From Desulfobacterales bacterium (GTDB lineage Bacteria; Desulfobacterota; Desulfobacteria; Desulfobacterales; JAUWMJ01): DNA of 16,997 bases. The translations under genes were made by a program, and so were the position numbers. A model generated the notes under the pieces. That model was given only the letters and a program-made list of their open reading frames with translations. It was not told where the DNA came from and ran no database searches. Positions 1-7,101 of this stretch are shown here, one piece after another; position 1 is the stretch's first letter, and every line of letters starts with the position of its first letter. The stretch covers positions 1-16,997 of the forward strand of contig JAUWMJ010000012.1 in assembly GCA_030613225.1 (NCBI GenBank), read 5' to 3'.

Positions 1-225
1 GAAAGTTGGAAGCCCACTGACCCCCAGCTCTATAAGCAATTCCCGGTTGGGACCGACCTCCATTGTATTAAACCTAACGTTCTCTTCTAATTCTTCAGCA
101 AGAGCCTCTACCTGAGGCTTAAGGGAGCGACAGAATCCTCACCCTACCCCCCAAATCACCACGACAACAGGCAATGCACTTTTGAGAACTTTGATCGTGA
201 AATCGTTAGAACTTACATCTTTCAT
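1..225 (-). CDS. Selenocysteine-containing thioredoxin (partial, C-terminus off window)
   Basis: Thiol-disulfide oxidoreductase of the thioredoxin fold; 75 codons are visible. The chosen ATG (225) has AGAGGAG at 240-234, 8 nt upstream; the ATGs at 232 and 218 lead quickly to stops. Read through one in-frame TGA (141-139, residue 29), the frame gives W25-G-V-G-U-G-F-C32-R, which aligns with the WAxWCGPC active site of thioredoxins, with U in place of the first Cys. The typical cis-proline segment follows (GVSGLPTF, P73). Just after the TGA lies a hairpin (119-103) with a GGU-containing loop, as expected for a bacterial SECIS. Known: Sec thioredoxin-like proteins occur in selenoprotein-rich anaerobes. 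Inferred: UGA is decoded as Sec, not as stop. The alternative is a pseudogene one base away from a Cys codon. Confidence 0.78.
103..119 (-). promoter_or_regulatory. Candidate bacterial SECIS hairpin
   Basis: On the minus strand AGCCTC (119-114) pairs perfectly with GAGGCT (108-103) around the loop AGGTA (113-109). The loop carries the GGU signature seen in known bacterial SECIS elements. The loop G lies about 27 nt after the UGA at 141-139, within the usual spacing for SelB-dependent insertion. It lies inside the coding sequence, as bacterial SECIS elements do. Confidence 0.65.
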
Positions 226-296
226 CTTTCATACTCCTCTCACTGATAGAAATTGTCTTTTCCTTCCTATTCCTTAACTATACCCTAACTAAAAAC

Positions 297-527
297 ATCG
301 TCTACCTCAATGACACATTGGGCACTGAGGTTGACATTCCAGACAAATCTCAGCGGATTGTCAGTTTAGTGTCTTCTGTTACCGAGGCGATTTTTGCAAT
401 GGGCTGCGGCAAGCGTGTCGTTGGGATTTCGTGTTATTGTTCACGTTACGTGGAATCTTTAACAAGCCCTGTGGTGGGGAATTATTTGAATGCTGGGGGC
501 CCTTTTTCAAAGAACTCCGGTTGGTAA
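297..527 (+). pseudogene. BtuF-like corrinoid-binding protein fragment, broken at both ends
   Basis: The frame reads ...VYLNDTLGTEVDIPDKSQRIVSL then VTEAIFAMGCGKRVVGIS and SPVVGNYLNA. This is the typical start of the mature periplasmic binding protein of cobalamin/iron-siderophore ABC transporters (BtuF/FepB fold; LGxEVxIP, RIVSL and TEAIFA motifs). No ATG or GTG is in frame upstream; the frame is open back to a TAG at 207, but only a TTG at 318 could start it, and that would remove the conserved strand before it. After residue A of GNYLNA (about 495) similarity ends and the frame stops at 525-527. A full BtuF has about 270-300 residues, so only the first fifth or so remains. Its role would have been corrinoid uptake, which fits the B12 genes nearby. 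It meets the truncated MoxR gene head-on. Confidence 0.6.
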
Positions 528-778
528 CTGTCTGACATCACTTTTGCCGGATTGAAATGGCCAACCAGTTTGGCAGGTGTGAGGTCTACATTGCCTTCAA
601 TCATGTACAAAGAGATCTCGGATTCCCGTGCTATTTTTCTAAGCAAGGTAGATTTAGATGTCCCTGGCGGCCCCTCCAATAAAATGTGTTTGCCCACATC
701 CATGGCAACCAGTATGGATTTCGTTTCGATTTCCCTGCCAACTATCCCATTCTTAAGTTTTTCACAAATCTCAAGCAT
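482..778 (-). pseudogene. MoxR-type AAA+ ATPase, 3'-truncated
   Basis: ATPase of the MoxR/ChlI/CobS-like AAA+ group, which act as chaperone-like or chelatase-associated motors. Visible: the lead-in GIVGREIETKSILVA, Walker A GPPGTSKST (residues 36-44), then EGNVDLTPAKLVGHF and YQPEFFEKGP, all typical of the first 95 residues. Walker B, sensor and arginine-finger segments are missing, because homology stops at the GGGCCC of 497-502 and an unrelated tail of a few residues follows. The start ATG (778) lies two codons after a stop and overlaps by 8 nt the end of the small ORF at 771-899, suggesting translational coupling; its own Shine-Dalgarno is weak. It is the last member of the string cobO, Cys-rich protein, small ORF, moxR. 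The break may be biological or an assembly artefact. Confidence 0.7.
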
Positions 779-899
779 CCCTGATTACCCGCAAATCTTT
801 CTTTCTGGGGCCACTTGGCACCTTCCCTCCCGTATAAAAAATAGCATCTCGTCTGTCGTCAAGGAGCGAACCACTATTGAAACCAAAGATTATTGTCAA
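771..899 (-). CDS. Possible small protein (42 aa), unknown
   Basis: I do not recognise this product. A TTG at 899 is preceded by AGGAG (911-907) with 7-nt spacing. The reading frame runs to a TGA (773-771) that overlaps the moxR start by 8 nt. The gap from the preceding gene's stop is 31 nt. The sequence is basic towards its end (GPRKKDLRVIRDA) and has no Cys, signal or membrane segment. The good ribosome site and overlap favour a coupled small gene. It could instead be a leader or the remnant of a larger gene; composition alone does not decide. Confidence 0.4.
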   Translation of the reverse strand: MTIIFGFNSGSLLDDRRDAIFYTGGKVPSGPRKKDLRVIRDA

Positions 900-930
900 A
901 AGTGTACTCCTAAATGACTCTAAAAGCCAT

Positions 931-1128
931 TTACAAGTCATTTCCCATAGCCTCCCGAACAAGATTTCTTAAACAATGGGGAAAACGTTTAATAATCTCT
1001 ACACCATCCCTGTTTTTATGGTCCAGGATACACTCACAGCAAATACCATGATTGTTACAGTCGATTTTCGGACAGGAACAAAAACTGTTGATCTGTTCGC
1101 GAACCGGGCAATCAATAGTTGTTTTCAT
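931..1128 (-). CDS. Cys-rich mini-protein (DUF6485-like), probable metal binder
   Basis: A 65-residue protein with eight cysteines (7, 17, 19, 24, 30, 31, 33, 52) in the pattern C-x9-C-x-C-x4-C...HGxCCxC, followed by DHKNRD and FPHC. This arrangement resembles the short 'CxC..CxxHGxCCxC..H' proteins of anaerobes catalogued, as far as I recall, as DUF6485. Such spacing usually binds zinc or an iron-sulfur cluster; no function is established. I start it at the ATG at 1128, 16 nt after the cobO stop, because an earlier ATG (1185) would lie inside cobO. The Shine-Dalgarno is poor, so translation may depend on coupling to cobO. It is co-directional with cobO and moxR. Confidence 0.62.
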   Translation of the reverse strand: MKTTIDCPVREQINSFCSCPKIDCNNHGICCECILDHKNRDGVEIIKRFPHCLRNLVREAMGNDL

Positions 1129-1144
1129 TATAGGCCTAGTTTCA

Positions 1145-1660
1145 CTATTTTTCAATTCCAACCCTCGCTTTAACACCTTTTTCATAATAATGTTTCACAA
1201 CTTTCATTTCGGTGACAAGATCGGCAATTTCAATGACCTGGGGAGATGCGTTTCGACCGGTGATAACCAGTTCGACACCATCAGGTTTTGTGCTGATGAG
1301 TTTCACAAGTTCTTCGACACTGATGATCCCATATTCGGCCGCAACGTTGGCCTCCTCAAGAATAACAATATCAAATTGTCCTGAAGCTATAACGACTTTA
1401 ACCCTTTCAAGACCCTTGCGGCCAACCTGGATGTCCTTTTTCGACGGCTTGCGGTTTACAAAACGACCGAAACCGTATTGTTCGATGGTAATCCTGTCGG
1501 AGAACCTTTTCAATGCCTTGATCTCACTGTACTCTCCCATTTTGATGAACTGTGCGATATACACGCTCAGTCCCGCACCGGCCGCCCTTATCGAAAGACC
1601 GATTGCAGCCGTTGTTTTACCTTTACCGTTTCCTGTGTAAACCTGTACATATCCTTTCAT
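1145..1660 (-). CDS. cobO: Cob(I)alamin adenosyltransferase, CobO/BtuR/CobA type
   Basis: Transfers the 5'-deoxyadenosyl group from ATP to the cobalt of reduced corrinoids, giving the adenosyl form needed for the rest of cobalamin synthesis and for salvage. The 171-residue product starts MKGYVQVYTGNGKGKTTAA, with the family P-loop GNGKGKTT at residues 10-17. Further typical segments are FDIVILEEANVA, VELVITGRNA and the C-terminal KHYYEKGVKARVGIE. The ATG at 1660 has AGGAG 7 nt upstream; a longer frame to 1717 would begin in repeat DNA and is unlikely. The protein lacks the extra N-terminal helix of enteric BtuR. It lies 357 nt downstream of cbiH and probably has its own promoter or reads through the repeats there; the Cys-rich gene follows after 16 nt. 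Confidence 0.92.
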   Translation of the reverse strand: MKGYVQVYTGNGKGKTTAAIGLSIRAAGAGLSVYIAQFIKMGEYSEIKALKRFSDRITIEQYGFGRFVNRKPSKKDIQVGRKGLERVKVVIASGQFDIVILEEANVAAEYGIISVEELVKLISTKPDGVELVITGRNASPQVIEIADLVTEMKVVKHYYEKGVKARVGIEK

Positions 1661-2017
1661 TTTATATCTCCTAAATCTGACAAGTCGGAACCGAATTTTT
1701 TTCTGCCACAAAGACACAAAGGCACAATAAATATATTTTCTTTATTTGTGTCATGGTGCCCGGCAAGGAAAAGTTATAGCACTAATTTTACAATTAAGCG
1801 CCTACGTATTTTTTAAAGCAATGTCCGAATAAAAGTACTCTTTTAGATCAGTAAATGACTGATAAATTGATGATTTATGATTGAAGTATGTAAATCTTTT
1901 TTATAAAAACCGACTGAGCGTAGCGAATTCCACCAATCGACAATCTTCAATCGACAATCTTCAATTAGTTATATTCCCATTTAGTGACATCGACAACAAA
2001 TTGTCGATACGATGTTG
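1661..2017. repeat. Intergenic repeats between cbiH and cobO
   Basis: This 357-nt gap has no gene I can support. It holds an imperfect inverted pair of CACAAAG-type repeats: GCCACAAAGACACAAA at 1705-1720 against TTTGTGTCATGGTGCC at 1745-1760, 13 of 16 matching. It also has two exact tandem copies of AATCGACAATCTTC (1935-1948 and 1949-1962). A perfect 8-bp hairpin lies at 1989-2008 (ATCGACAA, loop CAAA, TTGTCGAT), just downstream of the cbiH stop. It shares the TCGACAA core with the 14-mers and has no T-run after it on the minus strand, so it is not a standard terminator. No cobalamin riboswitch motif was seen. Confidence 0.7.
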
Positions 2018-2884
2018 CTAAGCGCCTAAATACTTCCTGTCATACCCCCTTGGTGTAACCATAAAATCGAGATATTTAAACGACTTGCTGTTTCCGATAA
2101 ATACAATTGTCTGCATGTTTACGTCTGCTTTGTGAAGATCTTCAAGGGGAATAATCGTCACCATTTCATCTTTTCGCATGGCACTTAAAACGATCCCCAC
2201 CGGTGTCTTTTTATCCCTGTATTTCAATATAATCTTCTGTGCTGTTTCAAGTTGCCGGGTTCTTCGTTTACTTTTAGGGTTATATAAAACGATTACAAAA
2301 TCCGCACTTGCTGCGGCTTCTATCCGTTTTTCAATAACTTCCCACGGAGTTAAAAGATCACTAAGACTTATGGATGCAAAATCATGGCTTAATGGCGCCC
2401 CTAAAAGTGATGCACCGGCACAGAGCGCAGGTATTCCGGGAATAACCTCGACTGCCATTGTAGATTTTTCACACGAAGAAGGAGGTGTAATCTTGATATT
2501 TTTCTTTTTGCAAATCTCAAAAGCAAGTCCGGCCATGGCATAAATTCCCGGGTCACCGCTTGAAACAATAGCGCACGAGCTTCCGGAAAGAGTAACATCA
2601 ATGGCCTCCTCAACTCGGTTTATCTCTTTGGTCATGGTTGTACTGATTATATTCTTATCTTTAATAAGGGGATAGATCAAATCAATATAGGTTGTATAAC
2701 CTGCTACTGTATCAACAGATTTAAGAACATCCTTTGCCCGATTGGACAAATGATCGAAACTTCCCGGACCTATCCCTACAATATAAAGGACATTCTGGCG
2801 ATTGCCACTGTCACATTTCTGGTTGAATGTTTCTCTACTATCAGTTTTCCGTTGTTCGATGCAAGAATTGCCGCTGCTTCGCAT
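2018..2884 (-). CDS. cbiH: Cobalt-precorrin-3 C17-methyltransferase CbiH/CobJ
   Basis: SAM-dependent methylation of C17 with ring contraction in the anaerobic corrin pathway. The 288-residue product has the family hallmarks LYIVGIGPG (residues 33-41), SSGDPGIYAMAG, EVIPGIPALCAGASLLGAPL and the C-terminal IVFIGNSKSF...MVTPRGY. The core matches the usual 240 residues or so. About 31 extra N-terminal residues precede VLYIVG, and a short insertion (PPSSCEKSTM) lies before VEVIPG. No ATG, GTG or TTG exists between 2884 and the core, and AGGAG lies 10 nt upstream of 2884, so this start is accepted despite a 109-nt overlap with cbiFG. It has no C-terminal Fe-S extension of the CbiH60 type. It ends the corrin-ring cluster before the repeat gap. 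Confidence 0.93.
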   Translation of the reverse strand: MRSSGNSCIEQRKTDSRETFNQKCDSGNRQNVLYIVGIGPGSFDHLSNRAKDVLKSVDTVAGYTTYIDLIYPLIKDKNIISTTMTKEINRVEEAIDVTLSGSSCAIVSSGDPGIYAMAGLAFEICKKKNIKITPPSSCEKSTMAVEVIPGIPALCAGASLLGAPLSHDFASISLSDLLTPWEVIEKRIEAAASADFVIVLYNPKSKRRTRQLETAQKIILKYRDKKTPVGIVLSAMRKDEMVTIIPLEDLHKADVNMQTIVFIGNSKSFKYLDFMVTPRGYDRKYLGA

Positions 2885-4632
2885 ACGCTTTCTGCTCCTG
2901 TATGTTTTGCCACCATCACGGATGGTCTCTTAATACCGACTGCCCTGTTTAATTCTTCTTTTCCATAAAAGACTATCGGCAGGCTCAAATCCTCTGCAAA
3001 AGCTATCAGCCCCGGTTCATCAGCTTTCAAATTAATCGTAGCTATACGTATCACACTGGCAATCGCAAGCTTTGATTCTTCAAGTACTTCTTTAAGAAAT
3101 CCCTTTATTTCATCCATCGATGTATTCCTGTTGCATCCAATTCCTGCAACAAGTGATCCGGGTCGTAATATCAGCGTATTTTTTGTAAGATCGACTATAA
3201 TATCATCTATAAATACACCGGGGATATCTTTATTTTCCGGAATTTGGTCTTTTTTAATATCTTTAAGAATATGTGACGAGTTGATACTTTCACGGAGCAA
3301 TTTATATGGGTCGTGGAGATAAAACTTTTTCCCCGTAATAAAGGCCATATTGATATTTTTTATTGCTCCAGGATTTTCGATGAAAAGATTGTGCTTTTTT
3401 GCGTAAATATCAATAGCAGGTACCTGGTTTACATCCGTAGCTGTGGTTATTACAGGCTCAGCCCCTGTTAACCCGGCAACCTTTATGGCAAGTTCATTGG
3501 CTCCGCCGATATGACCGGAAACAAGACTTACGGCATGTCTGCCGATCTCATCAACAGCTACAACTGCAGGGTCCATCGCTTTGCTCTGAAGATATGAAGA
3601 GATAAGTCTGACCACAATTCCCGTTGACATGATAAAAATATGCCCGCTGTATGAATGAAAGTCCAGGGATACAGCATCGGACAATCTTTCAAAATAAGAG
3701 GCCGGGATATTTTTTATGTCCAGACCGGCAGAAAGATGCAATTTTGCATTGGTCATACTTTCTGTAATTTTTTTAGCAAGCGCAGCACCTTTGGGTGTAA
3801 TAGCCCATATAGCGATTTTTTCATTTTTCTTCTTTCTATACCCGTGTGAAAAATCCTTATCGTATAGTTTAGACTTAAATTTCACTTCATTTTTATCAAT
3901 ATCCATCACTCTTGAGACTATAATAAGAGCGTGGCTGGTTATTTTCTCTTTCCTTACTATATCAGGCAACTTCCCGGGATGTGTAAAAATAATCTTTTCT
4001 TCCGGCTGACTGACACGGAAAACAACTGCACACGTTGCATCTTTTCCATATGCTTTTTCAATTATCCTCGCCACTTCGTCAACCATGGATATGCTAAGAT
4101 ATATCGCCATGGAAGCTTTATGCTCTGCAAGTGATTCCAGCGCTTCATTTTCAGGTACAGGTGTTCTGCCGGCCATACGGGTTAAAATAAGTGTCTGTGA
4201 AACTTCGGGCATAGTATATTCTATTTGCATTGCTGCTGCAGCGGCAAATGCAGCGGTTACTCCTGGAATGACTTTATAGGGGATCGAAATTTTATCTAGC
4301 TTTGCCATCTGTTCAAATATAGCGCCATAAAGGCTCGGATCTCCTGTATGCAGGCGAACGACCCGTTTCCCATCTCTTTGAGCTTTTTCCATTTCATCTA
4401 CAATCTCTTCAAGATTCATGGAAGCACTGTTTAAAACCTTTGTTTCAGGTTTTGTCCATTTCAATACAGCCTCAGGCACTAAAGAACCCGCATAAATCAC
4501 AAGATCTGCATCAGCAAGTGCACGTTGTCCCTTAACAGTTATCAGCTCAGGATCACCGGGTCCTGCCCCTGCGAATATTACGGGATGCCGGACATATTCA
4601 TTTTGATTACGGATATTAGATTGTGTTTTCAT
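2776..4632 (-). CDS. cbiFG: CbiF-CbiG fusion: cobalt-precorrin-4 C11-methyltransferase / cobalt-precorrin-5A hydrolase
   Basis: Bifunctional enzyme of 618 residues catalysing two consecutive steps. Residues 1-255 or so are CbiF/CobM: SAM-pocket GAGPGDPE (22-29), YAGSLVPEAVL, HTGDPSLYGAI (95-105), IPGVTAAFAAAA, LTRMAGRTPVPE. A linker of roughly 25 residues rich in Lys follows. Residues 275-618 or so are CbiG, which opens the delta-lactone and releases acetaldehyde: STGIVVRLI, VDEIGRHAVSLVSGHIGGANELA, GIGCNRNTSMDEI and the closing GKLIVEKHSTRNVTVAIAR. CbiG activity marks the oxygen-independent route. The start at 4632 lies 13 nt after the cbiET stop; its Shine-Dalgarno is weak, so coupling is likely. 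The last 109 nt also encode the start of cbiH in another frame. Confidence 0.94.
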   Translation of the reverse strand: MKTQSNIRNQNEYVRHPVIFAGAGPGDPELITVKGQRALADADLVIYAGSLVPEAVLKWTKPETKVLNSASMNLEEIVDEMEKAQRDGKRVVRLHTGDPSLYGAIFEQMAKLDKISIPYKVIPGVTAAFAAAAAMQIEYTMPEVSQTLILTRMAGRTPVPENEALESLAEHKASMAIYLSISMVDEVARIIEKAYGKDATCAVVFRVSQPEEKIIFTHPGKLPDIVRKEKITSHALIIVSRVMDIDKNEVKFKSKLYDKDFSHGYRKKKNEKIAIWAITPKGAALAKKITESMTNAKLHLSAGLDIKNIPASYFERLSDAVSLDFHSYSGHIFIMSTGIVVRLISSYLQSKAMDPAVVAVDEIGRHAVSLVSGHIGGANELAIKVAGLTGAEPVITTATDVNQVPAIDIYAKKHNLFIENPGAIKNINMAFITGKKFYLHDPYKLLRESINSSHILKDIKKDQIPENKDIPGVFIDDIIVDLTKNTLILRPGSLVAGIGCNRNTSMDEIKGFLKEVLEESKLAIASVIRIATINLKADEPGLIAFAEDLSLPIVFYGKEELNRAVGIKRPSVMVAKHTGAESVCEAAAILASNNGKLIVEKHSTRNVTVAIARMSFIL

Positions 4633-4645
4633 ATTCTATTTTTCA

Positions 4646-5872
4646 TCAGATCGTTATCTTTTTTATTGCGGAAATTATCCACACAGGATTTAACGCTTCA
4701 AGCCGCTCTCCCCATGGCATATCCTGTCCCCGATGAATCTGGACTAAAACAATATCTGTTTTAAATCCTTTGCTTTTAAGTGTTTTAAGAGCAGCTTCAA
4801 CATTCGACAGGATAATAGTATTTATAACCATAACTCCGTCCGGCTTTAGGTACTCTGAAGCTTTATCTATAATTTTCACCAGATTCCTGCCGCCGCCGCC
4901 TATAAATATTCGGTCAGGCTCAGGCAAATCCTCAAGACCGTTCGGAAGAACAGCCTGCACAACTTCCAAATTTTTTACATTAAATCGCTTTTTATTCGCC
5001 TTAATATTGTTGAGCCTGTCTCTATTTTGCTCTACTGAAAATATTTTGCCCTTTTTTATGAAAAGAGATGCCTCAATTGAAATAGAACCCGAACCTGCTC
5101 CCAGATCCCATAGAATATGATCCTTTGAAAGACAAAGCCTGGAAATTGTAATAGCACGTATCTCTGATTTTGTAATAAGACCTTTCTGATATTCATAACG
5201 GTTGTCCGGCATGCCTAAGTGAAGCTCCTTATTCCCTTCAGGTTGAAACGAATGTCGTTTTAATACAATCAGGTTGGGCTGTGAAAAATTCATATCCGCA
5301 GCCTGGCCTGGTTCATACCACTCAAAACGTTCAGACTCAGTTCCAAGCTGTTCAAAAATGCACATTTTTATGCCTTTAATCCTCTTTTCAAGCAGACGCC
5401 CGGCAAGCCATGCAGGATTTTTTTGTGAATCTGTGTAAACAGCCACACTTTCGTTCCTGTCAAGTCTGTTAAAAAGTTCTATTTCACTATCCCTGCCATG
5501 CAAACTTACGACTGAAACATCATTCCAGGGTTCCTTTATCCTGGAAAATGCAGCAGCAACTGTAGAAATGTTAGGACATATGATAACATTTTCAGGTCCC
5601 AGTGATTTGATCAGAAATGAACCGATGCCAAAAAACAGCGGATCACCGGATGCAAGTACTACAACTTTTTTCTCGCCCATTTTGCTTTTTATATAGCGAA
5701 TAATTCCTTTTAGATCTTTGCTTATCTCCTTTTTTTCTGCAGTATAATCCTTGAAACACTCAATATGCCGTTTCCCTCCTACCAGGACATCAGCATTTTT
5801 AATTATTTTCAGATGCTTTTCGGTAAGATCTTCCGGACTAAGTCCCATTCCGATAACAGATACTTGTTTCAT
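4646..5872 (-). CDS. cbiET: CbiE-CbiT fusion (CobL-type) C5/C15-methyltransferase and C12 decarboxylase
   Basis: 408 residues combining two enzymes. CbiE (1-205 or so) begins VSVIGMGLSPEDLT and has LASGDPLFFGIG (73-84); it methylates C5. CbiT (about 225-405) has the class I SAM motif DLGAGSGSISIEA (256-268) and PDRIFIGGGG; it decarboxylates the C12 acetate and methylates C15. Substrates are cobalt-precorrin-6B/7. Length matches CobL-like fusions (about 400). The ATG at 5872 has only a weak upstream AGG. It is separated from cbiD by 81 nt containing a dispersed short repeat, and is followed 13 nt later by cbiFG, so the genes are probably cotranscribed. Confidence 0.94.
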   Translation of the reverse strand: MKQVSVIGMGLSPEDLTEKHLKIIKNADVLVGGKRHIECFKDYTAEKKEISKDLKGIIRYIKSKMGEKKVVVLASGDPLFFGIGSFLIKSLGPENVIICPNISTVAAAFSRIKEPWNDVSVVSLHGRDSEIELFNRLDRNESVAVYTDSQKNPAWLAGRLLEKRIKGIKMCIFEQLGTESERFEWYEPGQAADMNFSQPNLIVLKRHSFQPEGNKELHLGMPDNRYEYQKGLITKSEIRAITISRLCLSKDHILWDLGAGSGSISIEASLFIKKGKIFSVEQNRDRLNNIKANKKRFNVKNLEVVQAVLPNGLEDLPEPDRIFIGGGGRNLVKIIDKASEYLKPDGVMVINTIILSNVEAALKTLKSKGFKTDIVLVQIHRGQDMPWGERLEALNPVWIISAIKKITI

Positions 5873-5898
5873 GTTTGTTTTAACCTAATTTAATCCCT

Positions 5899-5930
5899 AT
5901 CCGCAGATTACGCAGATTTTCGCAAATTAT
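5899..5930. repeat. Short-period dispersed repeat (CCGCAGATTACGCAGATTTTCG type)
   Basis: Between cbiET and cbiD the plus strand reads TCCGCAGATTACGCAGATT followed by TTCGCAAAT. It is a degenerate direct repeat of a CGCAGATT unit with a 10-12 nt period. It resembles intergenic repeats common in environmental bacterial genomes. No inverted partner is present in this 81-nt gap, in contrast to the other repeat cassettes. Confidence 0.5.
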
Positions 5931-5953
5931 TTAAACATCCAATTCTTAAATCC

Positions 5954-7069
5954 TTAAATCTCTAAATATTCTATTTCAGCTACATCTGAATCAAATGCAA
6001 CATTCCCACTGAAATCAAATATAATACCCTGTATATCTATATCAGAATTTGCAAATATCCGTGCAGCCTCAACCATTAGCATCCCTACATAAGAAACGAC
6101 TCTGGGATATTCATCGACTATTAAATAAAATGCATGTCTGGCTGTATTGGCAGACGATATTTTTTCCGCAAATTCACGGTTTTTTGTAATTTCAAATGAC
6201 CATTCTGAAAGCTTTTTTATGCTCAAACTTGACTTTGCGGCATGTGTGTGTGGCACCCCTTGTGCCATTTTCACCGCTTTTCCGAAAAAAACCGCAAGTG
6301 TAATCTTATTAAAACCCTCTTTAGATGCAGCTTCAAGGGACATTTTGAAAAAATCGCCGATCTGTATAAAAGCCTCTTCAGAAAGCTTCTCAAACAGAGC
6401 CTGGGAAAATCTTTCACTGCGACGACCGGTTGTTAATACTACTCTTTTCAGACCGGAAGCCTTTGCAACAGACAATGAGGATTTAACAGTTGCAATATAA
6501 GCGTCATGTGACATAGGTCTTTCAACACCGGTGGTTCCCAGAATAGAGATTCCGCCAAGAATTCCCAGCCTTGCATTTAAAGTCTTTTCAGCCAGCCTTT
6601 CCCCTTCCGGTACAAATATTTCTACTTCTACAGGGTTGTTTTTATTATTATTTTGTAATAACTCCGTAACAGCCTGTGTAATCATTTTTCTGGGTCCCAG
6701 GTTTATTGCAGCTTCTCCGGGCTCAATCTCAAGGCCCGGCTTTGTGACAACCCCTACACCCTTTCCCCCGGTTATAGAGATACTCCTTTGATTTCCTTTG
6801 TCCAGCAGCGTGACTGTTGCTCCGATTTCCGCCTTATGCGTTACATCAGGATCATCCCCTGCATCTTTTATAACCGTGCATTTTGCTTTTTTATCTCCCT
6901 TGGATAGGCAGGTATATATCGGAATAAGGATATTATTTCCGGTTAAAAGTTCTATTTGAACACTGGAAGGTTTTTCACCGGTTAAAATCAAAGACAGAGC
7001 CCCCTTTGCCGCCGCCGCCGCAGCGGTCCCGGTTGTAAACCCTGTCTTTAGCTTTTTTTTTATAACCAT
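5954..7069 (-). CDS. cbiD: Cobalt-precorrin-5B C1-methyltransferase CbiD
   Basis: SAM-dependent methylation at C1; CbiD is diagnostic of the anaerobic pathway. The 371 residues match the family length. Visible signatures are KTGFTTGTAAAAAAKGA at residues 8-24, KDAGDDPDVTH, ITGGKGVGVVTKPGL, VPEGERLAEKTLNARLGI followed by GGISILGTTGVERPMS, and LTTGRRSE. The start ATG at 7069 precedes a run of nine A residues (codons 4-6) that could slip. The Shine-Dalgarno is weak. Upstream lies the 469-nt nested palindrome that separates cbiD from the membrane-protein gene, so cbiD may have its own promoter or rely on read-through of a highly structured leader. Downstream cbiET follows after 81 nt. Confidence 0.95.
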   Translation of the reverse strand: MVIKKKLKTGFTTGTAAAAAAKGALSLILTGEKPSSVQIELLTGNNILIPIYTCLSKGDKKAKCTVIKDAGDDPDVTHKAEIGATVTLLDKGNQRSISITGGKGVGVVTKPGLEIEPGEAAINLGPRKMITQAVTELLQNNNKNNPVEVEIFVPEGERLAEKTLNARLGILGGISILGTTGVERPMSHDAYIATVKSSLSVAKASGLKRVVLTTGRRSERFSQALFEKLSEEAFIQIGDFFKMSLEAASKEGFNKITLAVFFGKAVKMAQGVPHTHAAKSSLSIKKLSEWSFEITKNREFAEKISSANTARHAFYLIVDEYPRVVSYVGMLMVEAARIFANSDIDIQGIIFDFSGNVAFDSDVAEIEYLEI

Positions 7070-7101
7070 TAATACATTACTTTTTTAACAAAACGTTTTA
7101 A

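Noticed and set aside
552..917. Plus-strand ORF of 121 codons opposite moxR
   Set aside because: It is the antisense shadow of the MoxR frame and the small ORF; it has no ribosome site and no recognisable domain.
1661..1717. 19-residue N-terminal extension of CobO
   Set aside because: The strong AGGAG belongs to the ATG at 1660, and the extension is coded by repeat-containing DNA.
1989..2008. Intrinsic terminator of cbiH
   Set aside because: The 8-bp stem is perfect but AT-rich and no T-run follows on the minus strand.
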